From an uncultured Clostridia bacterium (GTDB taxonomy: Bacteria; Bacillota; Clostridia; Oscillospirales; Ruminococcaceae): DNA of 64,000 nt. The translations under genes were made by a program, and so were the position numbers. The notes beneath the pieces were generated by a model, which searched no databases, had not been told where the DNA came from, and saw only the letters and a program-made list of their open reading frames with translations. Numbering within the stretch: the stretch's first letter is position 1; each line of letters begins with the position of its first letter. Of the stretch, positions 27,302 through 34,590 are shown piece by piece. The stretch spans positions 53,717-117,716 of the forward strand of contig CANQPL010000005.1 of the NCBI GenBank assembly GCA_947625735.1, in the 5' to 3' direction.

Positions 27302-27802
27302 ATGAGGGAACACTGCGAAATAATAAAAAAGAATGTCTATCCTTATTTTATTAATCTGGAAACTGCAATAAGGACTTATGACAGGAATGCGCCTGTCTGC
27401 GGTTCACCTGCATGGCGGTATGCATATCATTCCATACATTCGGCGGACAAATGGTTTTTTAACCCTTTTGTATATGAAGAACCTGATTTTCACGAAAACG
27501 GTATGGATAATCCCGATAATCCCTGTACGGCTGAGCTTACAAATGAACAGCTTATTGAATATCTTCACAGGGTGAGGAAAAAATTCCTTGAATATATGGA
27601 TACTCTTACCGATGAAAGGCTGTACGAAAAACCGGAAAATTGTATATATACGCGATTGGAGCTTATCATAAGGCAGTGTTCGCACCTTGCCTTTCATACG
27701 GGAATGATAAACGGTCAGACGGCAGAGAGAACGGGAAAATTCCCCGTCTATGCGGCTGCGGATACTTTGGACAGGCTTTATCAGGGCTTATATGACGAAT
27801 AA
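27302..27802 (+). CDS. DinB-like protein of unknown function
   Basis: A 166-residue protein with the four-helix DinB/YfiT look: conserved histidines appear in AYHSIHSADKWFF and QCSHLAFHTGMING, spaced as in metal-binding DinB-like proteins. It is inserted between iorA and iorB in the same direction, close behind iorA. Several ATG codons are possible; 27302 has GGTGATG five bases upstream, whereas the track start at 27290 has none. No role in the oxidoreductase is known to me. Confidence 0.72.
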   Translation: MREHCEIIKKNVYPYFINLETAIRTYDRNAPVCGSPAWRYAYHSIHSADKWFFNPFVYEEPDFHENGMDNPDNPCTAELTNEQLIEYLHRVRKKFLEYMDTLTDERLYEKPENCIYTRLELIIRQCSHLAFHTGMINGQTAERTGKFPVYAAADTLDRLYQGLYDE

Positions 27803-27846
27803 AAATTATTTACATAGCTTTTTATGCAGATAAAGGAGTAATTTTA

Positions 27847-28422
27847 ATGGATACAAGATCAATAATGCTGGTGGGAGTAGGCGGACAGGGAACGCTGCTT
27901 GCAAGCCGTATTCTCGGGAATGTGCTGCTTTCTCAGGGCTATGACGTAAAGGTGAGCGAGGTACACGGCATGAGCCAGAGGGGCGGCTCGGTGGTGACAT
28001 ATATCAGATTCGGCGAAAAGGTGTACTCTCCCGTTATTGAGGAGGGACAGGCGGATTTTATCATCTCATTTGAGTTGCTTGAAGCCGCAAGGTGGCTGCC
28101 ATATCTGAAAAAGGGCGGAAAGCTCATTACCAATTCACAGCAGATAGAGCCTATGCCCGTGATAACGGGTGAATGTACATATCCGCAGGATATAGAAAGC
28201 CGCATAAAAGAGGAGGGTGCAGATATCACCGTAATTGACGCCCTTTCCCTTGCAGAGCAGGCGGGTACTTCTAAGGCGGTAAATGTGGTCCTCATGGGCG
28301 TAATGTCGGACATTCTCGGATTTGATGAGGAGATATGGTCAAAGGCACTGGAGCAGTGCGTACCCCCGAAGGCTCTTGAGGTAAACAAAAAAGCCTTTGC
28401 ACTGGGGAGGAGTATCGGATAA
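27847..28422 (+). CDS. iorB: Indolepyruvate:ferredoxin oxidoreductase beta subunit
   Basis: The 191-residue gamma-type subunit binds CoA and completes the indolepyruvate oxidoreductase. GVGGQGTLLASRIL and EVHGMSQRGGSV are the standard N-terminal motifs of this family. AAAGGAG precedes the ATG. It belongs with iorA despite the DinB-like gene between them and is followed by a terminator hairpin. Confidence 0.95.
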   Translation: MDTRSIMLVGVGGQGTLLASRILGNVLLSQGYDVKVSEVHGMSQRGGSVVTYIRFGEKVYSPVIEEGQADFIISFELLEAARWLPYLKKGGKLITNSQQIEPMPVITGECTYPQDIESRIKEEGADITVIDALSLAEQAGTSKAVNVVLMGVMSDILGFDEEIWSKALEQCVPPKALEVNKKAFALGRSIG

Positions 28423-28430
28423 CGGAATAT

Positions 28431-28463
28431 AGGCTGTTTCCTGCGGGGGACAGCCTGATTTTT
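28431..28463 (+). terminator. Terminator after iorB
   Basis: AGGCTGT and ACAGCCT flank a 12-base loop, followed by GATTTTTG. Confidence 0.75.
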
Positions 28464-28511
28464 GTATACGGTAAAATTTTCTGAAAATATAAATTTTTTT
28501 CAAAAAAGCCC

Positions 28512-28540
28512 TTGACAAAACCGAAATCATGTGATATAAT
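28512..28540 (+). promoter_or_regulatory. tRNA-Ser promoter
   Basis: TTGACA-17-TATAAT, 37 bases before the tRNA. A full consensus match. Confidence 0.88.
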
Positions 28541-28576
28541 ATAATAGTTGCTTGAATAGAGCTTAAATAAACCGTT

Positions 28577-28669
28577 GGAGAAGTCGCCTAGCCCGGTTTA
28601 TGGCGCACGACTGGAACTCGTGTATGCGTTGATAGCGCATCGAGGGTTCGAATCCCTCCTTCTCCGCCA
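28577..28669 (+). tRNA. tRNA-Ser (anticodon GGA)
   Basis: Acceptor arms GGAGAAG and CTTCTCC pair fully. The anticodon loop CTGGAAC sits on the CACGA/TCGTG-type stem, giving anticodon GGA, which reads UCC and UCU. A long variable arm (class II, as expected for Ser) and the T-loop GGTTCGAATCC are present. CCA is encoded at the 3' end. Confidence 0.97.
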
Positions 28670-28674
28670 TTTAA

Positions 28675-28706
28675 AAACCCCGTAAACACTGCGTTTACGG
28701 GGTTTT
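28675..28706 (+). terminator. Terminator after tRNA-Ser
   Basis: AAACCCCGTAAAC pairs with GTTTACGGGGTTT across a five-base loop, ending in TTTTA. It may also serve the lipoprotein gene on the opposite strand. Confidence 0.88.
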
Positions 28707-28739
28707 ACTATGTCTGATTGCCCGCACTTCTGATGTCAC

Positions 28740-29438
28740 TTATGCGCCGCTGCGGGCAGTGCTTGTCTGTGAAGTTTCTGCAACAGTCGCATGTACAGTC
28801 GTTTCCGAAGCACCGCCCGTAACGGTAACGGTTGCAGCGGGCATGGGAGCAGTTGTCTGTACAGATGTCTCCTCGGACGCCGTGACAGTGCTTTCCGTTA
28901 TGAGCTTAAACTCCGTTATTTCTGCGGTAAGTCTCGGATAAGATGACGCCATGGAAACGGGACAGCCGTTCCCGTCAAATATAATTGTGCTGCCCTCGGT
29001 ACTCATCACCCAGCCGCCGTTCTCACCGGAAACAAGCGTCCCGCCCTGTTCTGCTGCCGAAGCCGCACTGTCAAGGACGGAAAAGATCTCCATAAAAGGC
29101 GACAGATCGGGCATTTTTTCGGCAGGCATCGAAAATGTCAGCTCCCCCAGAGAGGAATTTACCACATCTCCCGACAGTGATACCTTTAATCCTTTAAGCG
29201 TGTCCGGAGAGGTAAGCTCCATCTCCCAGAAGCCCGTGCCGAGACGCTTTATATTCCCCGAAAAACAAAACTCCGTCTCCTCACCGTCAGGAGGAGTTAT
29301 GTAGCTTGTGACCGCACATACTGCGGTATAGGGAGAGGTTATCTCAGGCTCGGGCGGCAGTCCTGCTATCTCGTTAAAGCTGCACCCTCCCAGTAAAAGA
29401 GCAAAACAGGCGGTAACAGATATTTTTCCGATCTTCAT
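28740..29438 (-). CDS. Secreted lipoprotein of unknown function
   Basis: The ATG at 29438 (AAAGGAAAA upstream) starts MKIGKISVTACFALLLGGC, a clear lipoprotein signal with lipobox LLGGC; the track start is 11 codons early. The 232-residue mature protein has a beta-rich look (repeated alternating hydrophobic strands such as FCFSGNIKRLGTGFWEMEL). The last 45 residues are a Thr/Ser/Val/Ala-rich tail. No family is recognised. It lies alone between tRNA-Ser and nnr. Confidence 0.75.
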   Translation of the reverse strand: MKIGKISVTACFALLLGGCSFNEIAGLPPEPEITSPYTAVCAVTSYITPPDGEETEFCFSGNIKRLGTGFWEMELTSPDTLKGLKVSLSGDVVNSSLGELTFSMPAEKMPDLSPFMEIFSVLDSAASAAEQGGTLVSGENGGWVMSTEGSTIIFDGNGCPVSMASSYPRLTAEITEFKLITESTVTASEETSVQTTAPMPAATVTVTGGASETTVHATVAETSQTSTARSGA

Positions 29439-29499
29439 TGCACATTTTCCTTTCACATAAGGCGAAAGCATAGATCGGAAATGCTGTCAGTCCATAAGA

Positions 29500-29527
29500 G
29501 GCAAGAAGCAAGAAGCAAGAAACAAGA
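29500..29527. repeat. Short simple-sequence repeat
   Basis: About four imperfect copies of the heptamer AAGAAGC or AAGAAAC upstream of the lipoprotein gene. It could change length by slippage, but it is outside a coding frame and not clearly within a promoter. Confidence 0.7.
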
Positions 29528-29619
29528 AAAAATTATCCGTAAAGTGGTAAAAGGTAAAAATTTCCAAAAGCGTTTCCTTATTTTGCCTCTCAGAAAATCA
29601 AAAATTGATTTCCGTGCTG

Positions 29620-31167
29620 TCAGTCTGCTTCCGATAAATGCTTTTCTATGATTCGGAACGCAAAAGGCAGCTCGGAAACCACATCAGACGGCAGCATTCC
29701 CGTCATGGAAAGCCTGTCCGCACACATATCGGCAGCCATTCCGAAAATATACACTCCTGCACAGACTGCTTCAAAAAGCCGTTCGCCTTTAAGTGAAGCG
29801 CATATCCCGGAGATAATGCCCGTCAGCACATCGCCGCTCCCTCCTCTTGAAAGTCCGCCGTTTCCCGTATAAGAGGCGGCTGCCTTTCCGTCGGGAGAAA
29901 TAATGTAGGTAGGTACTCCCTTTGCTGCCACTACCGCTCCCGTCCTGCGTGAAAGCTCCGCTGCCGCAGACAGCCTGTCCCCTAAAACCTCGGCAACCGT
30001 TCTTCCCGTCAGTCGGGCAAGCTCTCCCGCGTGGGGAGTAAGTACAGCCCTGCAATTTGCATTCCCGATAATATCTATGCAGTCCGCTATGCAGTTTAGA
30101 CCATCTGCGTCAAGTATAAGCGGGATATTTTTTTCTCCGCAAAGGCATATTATCTTATTTACAAGCTCCCGTGTATCTTCACAGACAGAAAGACCGCTGC
30201 CCACAGCCGCTGCCGATGCAGTACACAGCGCCTGTCCCACAGCCCGAAAAGCATCTCCCTTTATCGCTCCCTCATCATTTTCGGGAAGTTCAAGAAAGGT
30301 ACATTCGTATACTCCGCTTCCCACTCTGTCAATGACCCTTTTCGTAGACGCAAGACACACAAGCCCCGCACCGCTGCGCAGCGCACCCTTAACATTAAGC
30401 GCCGCCGCTCCGCTCATATTTCCCGAACCGCCTACAATAAGCAATTTCCCGAATTTTCCCTTATGGGACTTCTCCCCTCTGGACGGCAGGACAGCAGCCC
30501 TCTCCTCTGTCATAAGCTGCGGCACAAAGCCCTGAGCGGCAAAGCATTCCTCTCCGATACCGATGTCAAGAACCCTGATCTCTCCGCAGTATTTCTTTGC
30601 AGGAGACAAAAGCTCACCTGCCTTTATCCCTCCAAGTGCAGCCGTAAGGTCAAAGTGCATTGTACCCTCAGATACCTCTCCCCTGTCGCTGTTTATCCCC
30701 GAGGGAATGTCAACTGCCAGTTTAAACGCTTTTTTCTTATCAAGCTGTCGGAAAATGTTCCTTACATTTTCGGGGAGAGTGGTGTGAAAGCCTGTTCCGT
30801 AAACTGCGTCAACTATTACGTCATAATCCTGTAAAAAATCCGTCTCCTCCCCTTTTATGATCCGGACATCACTGCCGTCAAGCTGTCCGAGCTTCCCCGC
30901 AGCCGTACCCGTGGGAGTGCCGCATAAAAGCGAAACGGTCACTGCCGCTCCCCTGCGTGAAAGGTATCCTGCAATTACAAAGCCGTCCCCGCCGTTGCCG
31001 CCCCTGCCGCAGAGAATAAGTATATTTTTGTTTTTCACGTCCATACAGCTGCAAAGCAGCTCCCCGCAGGCAGTCCCCGCATTTTCCATAAGCCCCTCAA
31101 AGGTCGCTCCCCTTTTTACGGCTGTTTCCTCTGCTTTTTTCATCTGAGCCACAGTGCATACATACAT
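29620..31167 (-). CDS. nnr: Bifunctional NAD(P)H-hydrate epimerase / ADP-dependent dehydratase
   Basis: This repair enzyme reverses hydration damage to NADH and NADPH. The N-terminal YjeF_N epimerase domain (CGRGGNGGDGFVIAGYL near residue 50, VDAVYGTGFH) is fused to a C-terminal ribokinase-like dehydratase (GGSGNMSGAA and GNGGLSRGGSGDVLTGII near residue 450). The corrected ATG at 31167 has GGAGGAG and gives 515 residues, normal for the fused form. An intrinsic terminator lies between it and the upstream vor genes, so it may have a weak own promoter or read-through. Confidence 0.95.
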   Translation of the reverse strand: MYVCTVAQMKKAEETAVKRGATFEGLMENAGTACGELLCSCMDVKNKNILILCGRGGNGGDGFVIAGYLSRRGAAVTVSLLCGTPTGTAAGKLGQLDGSDVRIIKGEETDFLQDYDVIVDAVYGTGFHTTLPENVRNIFRQLDKKKAFKLAVDIPSGINSDRGEVSEGTMHFDLTAALGGIKAGELLSPAKKYCGEIRVLDIGIGEECFAAQGFVPQLMTEERAAVLPSRGEKSHKGKFGKLLIVGGSGNMSGAAALNVKGALRSGAGLVCLASTKRVIDRVGSGVYECTFLELPENDEGAIKGDAFRAVGQALCTASAAAVGSGLSVCEDTRELVNKIICLCGEKNIPLILDADGLNCIADCIDIIGNANCRAVLTPHAGELARLTGRTVAEVLGDRLSAAAELSRRTGAVVAAKGVPTYIISPDGKAAASYTGNGGLSRGGSGDVLTGIISGICASLKGERLFEAVCAGVYIFGMAADMCADRLSMTGMLPSDVVSELPFAFRIIEKHLSEAD

Positions 31168-31181
31168 ATTATCTCCTCCCG

Positions 31182-31215
31182 AAAAAAATGCCGCAGCGTA
31201 CCTTATGCTGCGGCG
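31182..31215 (-). terminator. Terminator of the vor operon
   Basis: CGCCGCAGC pairs with GCTGCGGCA (one terminal mismatch) across nine bases, then seven T residues on the minus strand. It lies in the short gap before nnr. Confidence 0.85.
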
Positions 31216-31221
31216 CACATA

Positions 31222-31749
31222 TCAGTAATCGTAACCGATCTTTATTGCTTTCAGATTATTTTCTATGAGCTTTTCCTTTTTGGCAGGTACTATCTTGCGT
31301 ATAGCCGCCTCAATGTCGTCCATGGAGATAATACCCGTTTCCTTAATGAGCTTGCCGATAAGGATTATATTTGCTCCTCCTGCAAGATCGTTATCCCCCG
31401 CAAGCTGTGTTGCGGGAACGGCGAATGCATGGATATCTGTGCGGGTGTTCTGCGCCTCCACAAGGGTATTGTCGATAAATGCATAACCGCCGGGCTTTAC
31501 CGTGTCAATGAATTTTGCAAAGGACGGTTCATTCATGACAATTATTATATCCGGGGACTCGACTACCGGAGAACCGATAGGCTCATCTGAAAGACACACC
31601 GAGCAGTTGCAGGTGCCGCCCCTCATCTCAGGACCGTAGCATGGCAGCCACGAAACCTCCCTGTCCGCAAGCATTCCGCAGTAGGCAAGTACCTTTCCCG
31701 CAAAAAGGATACCCTGACCGCCGAAGCCTGCAAGCTGTATTTCACTCAT
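31222..31749 (-). CDS. 2-oxoacid:ferredoxin oxidoreductase gamma subunit (VorC/KorC type)
   Basis: A 175-residue CoA-binding subunit with the N-terminal signature IQLAGFGGQGILFAGKVLAY and SWLPCYGPEMRGGTCNC. It is the last gene of a four-gene set (ferredoxin, alpha, beta, gamma) for oxidative decarboxylation of a 2-oxoacid to acyl-CoA, or the reverse carboxylation. The track ORF starts one Met early. Confidence 0.92.
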   Translation of the reverse strand: MSEIQLAGFGGQGILFAGKVLAYCGMLADREVSWLPCYGPEMRGGTCNCSVCLSDEPIGSPVVESPDIIIVMNEPSFAKFIDTVKPGGYAFIDNTLVEAQNTRTDIHAFAVPATQLAGDNDLAGGANIILIGKLIKETGIISMDDIEAAIRKIVPAKKEKLIENNLKAIKIGYDY

Positions 31750-31770
31750 CATAATTTATTTTCAGTCCTT

Positions 31771-32514
31771 TCACTTTTCAGCAGTGATATCCTTGTATAC
31801 CCCGAGAGGGTAGTAGGGGATCATTTCCGTTCTGAGCCGTTCCATTGCCTGTACGGGGGTCATGCCCCAATTGGTAGGACAGGTGGAAAGCACTTCTATT
31901 ATGGAGAAGCCCTGCTTGTTCTGCTGCACCTCAAAGCCCTTTCTTATGGCTTTTTTTGCTGCTGCGATATGGGCGGGAGAATCTGCTGCCACACGCTCTG
32001 CATAGGCAGTTCCAGTAAGGGTGGACAGAAGCTCACATACCCTGACAGGATATCCCGCAGTCAGCGGATCACGTCCGAAAGGGGTAGTCTGAGTTACCTG
32101 TCCCGGCAGAGTGGTGGGCGCCATCTGACCGCCCGTCATGCCGTAAATGGTATTGTTTATAAATATAATGGTGATATTTTCACCTCTTGTGGCAGCGTGA
32201 ACCGTTTCCGCCGTGCCGATAGCGGCAAGGTCGCCGTCTCCCTGATAGGTGAAAACGAATTTATCAGGACGTGAACGCTTAACGCCTGTAGCCACAGCAG
32301 GCGCTCTGCCGTGTGCAGCCTCTATCATATCCACGCCGAAATAGTCATAGCTTGTGACCGAACAGCCCACAGGACAGATACCTACCGTATCGCCCTCTAT
32401 ACCCATTTCATCAATTACCTCGCATACAAGGCGGTGTACGATACCGTGAGTACAGCCGGGACAGAAATGCATACTCACATCAAGAAGTGAGTGGGGTCTT
32501 TTGTAAACAGCCAT
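31771..32514 (-). CDS. 2-oxoacid:ferredoxin oxidoreductase beta subunit (VorA/KorB type)
   Basis: The thiamine-diphosphate-binding subunit, 247 residues. FCPGCTHGIVHR is the usual N-terminal cysteine motif; the cofactor motif is TYQGDGDLAAIGTAETVHAA with the following NNTIYGMTGGQMAPTT. Its start overlaps the alpha-subunit stop by one base (TAATG). Branched-chain 2-oxoacids or 2-oxoglutarate are both possible substrates. Confidence 0.93.
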   Translation of the reverse strand: MAVYKRPHSLLDVSMHFCPGCTHGIVHRLVCEVIDEMGIEGDTVGICPVGCSVTSYDYFGVDMIEAAHGRAPAVATGVKRSRPDKFVFTYQGDGDLAAIGTAETVHAATRGENITIIFINNTIYGMTGGQMAPTTLPGQVTQTTPFGRDPLTAGYPVRVCELLSTLTGTAYAERVAADSPAHIAAAKKAIRKGFEVQQNKQGFSIIEVLSTCPTNWGMTPVQAMERLRTEMIPYYPLGVYKDITAEK

Positions 32515-33584
32515 TATTTCAACTCCTCCTTTGCGATGCGTCTTATCTGTTCAAGCACCTCTGCGGTGGTGGGTATCACGCCGCCTGTTCTGCCGAAGAA
32601 CCTTACGGGACGGCGGCAGCTTGTGGCAAGACGAATGTCGTCTACCATCTGACCCATAGAAAATTCCACATCAAGGAAAACCTTTGCGGTGTCAGCAGCC
32701 TTTGCATAAGCCTGTTCGGGGAACGGCCACAGCGTTATGGGACGGATAAGTCCTGCCTTTATTCCCTCTGCTCTTGCGCCGTTCACGGCGGAACGGGCTA
32801 TTCTTGCGGCTGCACCGTAGCCCGTAACAATAATGTCCGCATCTTCCGTGAGATACTCCTCCGCAAGATGAAGCTCCTTTTTAACAATGTCATATTTTTT
32901 GAAGCGCTCAATGTTGGAGGCTTCAAGCTCCTCGGGCTTCAGATAAAGGGAATTTATCACATTGTGGGGACGCTTGTTCTTGTGTCCCACACACGCCCAC
33001 TCCTTATTGTCGGGGGGATTTTCATGATCCTTGAAGCTGACAGGCTCCATCATCTGACCCAGAAGTCCGTCTGAAAGTATCATTGCAGGCATACGGTATT
33101 TATCCGCATCATCAAATGCCCTTGACGCAAGGTCAGCCATTTCCTGCACCGATGAGGGCGCATAGACCAGCATAAAGAAGTCGCCGTGTCCTGCCGCCTT
33201 AGTTGCAAGATAATAGTCAGACTGTGAGGGCTGTATGCCTCCCAGTCCCGGACCTCCTCTCTGAACGTTTACGATAACACAGGGCAGGTCGCAGCCCGCT
33301 ATGTAGGAAATGCCCTCAGATTTGAGAGAGATCCCCGGGGAGGAGGAGCTGGTCATAGCCCTTACTCCCGATGCCGCAGCTCCGTAGACCATATTTACTG
33401 CGGCGATCTCGCTTTCCGCCTGTAAAAACACGCCGCCGCAGCGGGGCATACGCTTTGCCATATATGCCGAGATCTCCGTCTGCGGGGTAATGGGGTATCC
33501 GAAGTAGCATTTGCAGCCCGCTCTTACCGCTGCCTCTGCCAGTGCTTCGTTGCCCTTCATAAGTGATCTTTCCTGATTTGCCAA
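32514..33584 (-). CDS. 2-oxoacid:ferredoxin oxidoreductase alpha subunit (VorB/KorA type)
   Basis: A 356-residue subunit carrying the pyrimidine-binding domain of the thiamine-diphosphate site (YFGYPITPQTEIS, EIAAVNMVYGAAASG) and the C-terminal domain. NVQRGGPGLGGIQPSQSDY is typical of VorB, and the small separate ferredoxin gene upstream also fits the Vor arrangement. Assignment to 3-methyl-2-oxobutanoate (branched-chain) oxidoreductase is likely but a KorA role cannot be ruled out. Confidence 0.92.
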   Translation of the reverse strand: MANQERSLMKGNEALAEAAVRAGCKCYFGYPITPQTEISAYMAKRMPRCGGVFLQAESEIAAVNMVYGAAASGVRAMTSSSSPGISLKSEGISYIAGCDLPCVIVNVQRGGPGLGGIQPSQSDYYLATKAAGHGDFFMLVYAPSSVQEMADLASRAFDDADKYRMPAMILSDGLLGQMMEPVSFKDHENPPDNKEWACVGHKNKRPHNVINSLYLKPEELEASNIERFKKYDIVKKELHLAEEYLTEDADIIVTGYGAAARIARSAVNGARAEGIKAGLIRPITLWPFPEQAYAKAADTAKVFLDVEFSMGQMVDDIRLATSCRRPVRFFGRTGGVIPTTAEVLEQIRRIAKEELK

Positions 33585-33605
33585 TTTCTATCCTTCCTTT
33601 CGGGT

Positions 33606-33812
33606 TTATCTTTCCACGGTAATGGCGCAGTCCGGGCAGATGGAAAAGCACATTGCACAGCCGATGCACTGCTCCTCATCAAGGCAGCGGGCGGGACAAT
33701 AGCCCTTTTTGTTGTGTATCTCCTTTGCGATGCCGATGATCTTTTTCGGACAGGCTGTGATGCACAGACCGCACCCCTTGCAGCGTTCGCTGTCTACAGT
33801 CATTTTAGCCAA
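33606..33812 (-). CDS. 4Fe-4S ferredoxin subunit of the 2-oxoacid oxidoreductase
   Basis: A 68-residue two-cluster ferredoxin (CKGCGLCITACPKK and CIGCAMCFSICPD) that takes electrons from the alpha/beta/gamma core. The ATG used by the track (33821) overlaps the AAGGAG Shine-Dalgarno. The TTG at 33812, nine bases downstream of AAGGAG, gives MAKMTVDSERCKGCG and is the better start. Confidence 0.9.
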   Translation of the reverse strand: MAKMTVDSERCKGCGLCITACPKKIIGIAKEIHNKKGYCPARCLDEEQCIGCAMCFSICPDCAITVER

Positions 33813-33857
33813 GCTAATCATCTCCTTTTATATATCCTGTTTGTAATATATTTTTAA

Positions 33858-33887
33858 ATTATACTATTTGTCATATTTATTATACAA
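33858..33887 (-). promoter_or_regulatory. Putative promoter of the vor operon
   Basis: TTGTAT and TATAAT at 18-base spacing on the minus strand, in a very A+T-rich gap that also holds partial inverted TTGTATAAT repeats. Confidence 0.55.
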
Positions 33888-33924
33888 ATCGTAAAATCAG
33901 AGTATAATTATACAATATGATAAT

Positions 33925-34590
33925 TTATTTTGAAAAGGGATCGGCAATAAGACGTTCCACGTGAAACATTTTATCCACCTTCACATCACGGCAGCACAGA
34001 GTGGGAACGGTATTGCAGAAAACAGGAACGCCCGAAATGCGGGAAAGCTCCTCTGCAAGCGCAGCTCCCTCACTGATGATATCTCTGTCAGTTTCCGCTC
34101 CCAGATTGGTGTTATTGACAATGCCCGTAATACCCAGACCGCAGGCTTTTTCAATATCCCTCATAATCTCTGCCGAATCGGCAGGATCTCTTGTAAGATA
34201 GCGGCGGAAATTCACAACATACAGCACATCTGTTTCCTGCCCATGAGATTTGAGAAAATCCCCGAATTTTCCCAGAGGATAAGCGCCCGTATCATCTCCG
34301 CCCATATCAATGACCATGCTCAGTCCCTCCTCATAAAGAGAGGGGATATCATAATCGAGGATCGGCGTATCCAGATTTGTACCCGCATACATGGGGGCAA
34401 TGAGCCTTACGCCGTTTTCTGAGAAAATATCCCTCAGATCGGCTGTGCGGAAATAGGGGTTCACGGTATCCATATCGCACACCGCAACGTCTTTTCTTCC
34501 CTCAGCTGCGGCAGCAATGGCGTAATTTGCGGCGAATGTGCTTTTGCCGCTGCCGTAATGCCCTGTGATAACGGTTATTCTTTTTATCAT
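33925..34590 (-). CDS. P-loop ATPase of unknown function
   Basis: A 221-residue protein of the ParA/NifH-like P-loop class. It has the Walker A motif ITGHYGSGKSTFAANYA, DMDTVNPYFRTADLR after it, and MVIDMGGDDTGAYPLG as the likely Walker B/switch. Similar proteins occur beside ferredoxin-dependent oxidoreductases in clostridia, but no substrate is known to me. It overlaps fakA by four bases (ATGA) and precedes the vor operon. Its last codons (KMFHVERLIAD) contain a parS-like site. Confidence 0.8.
   Translation of the reverse strand: MIKRITVITGHYGSGKSTFAANYAIAAAAEGRKDVAVCDMDTVNPYFRTADLRDIFSENGVRLIAPMYAGTNLDTPILDYDIPSLYEEGLSMVIDMGGDDTGAYPLGKFGDFLKSHGQETDVLYVVNFRRYLTRDPADSAEIMRDIEKACGLGITGIVNNTNLGAETDRDIISEGAALAEELSRISGVPVFCNTVPTLCCRDVKVDKMFHVERLIADPFSK
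33953..33968. promoter_or_regulatory. parS-like ParB/Spo0J binding site
   Basis: The plus strand reads CGTTCCACGTGAAACA, one mismatch (first base) from the Firmicutes consensus TGTTNCACGTGAAACA. It is an imperfect palindrome around CACGTG, inside the 3' end of the P-loop ATPase gene, as many chromosomal parS sites lie in genes. Confidence 0.72.

Noticed and set aside
31222-33812. Pyruvate:ferredoxin oxidoreductase
   Set aside because: The four-subunit order and VorB-like motifs favour a Vor/Kor-type enzyme; pyruvate oxidoreductase in such organisms is usually a single long polypeptide.
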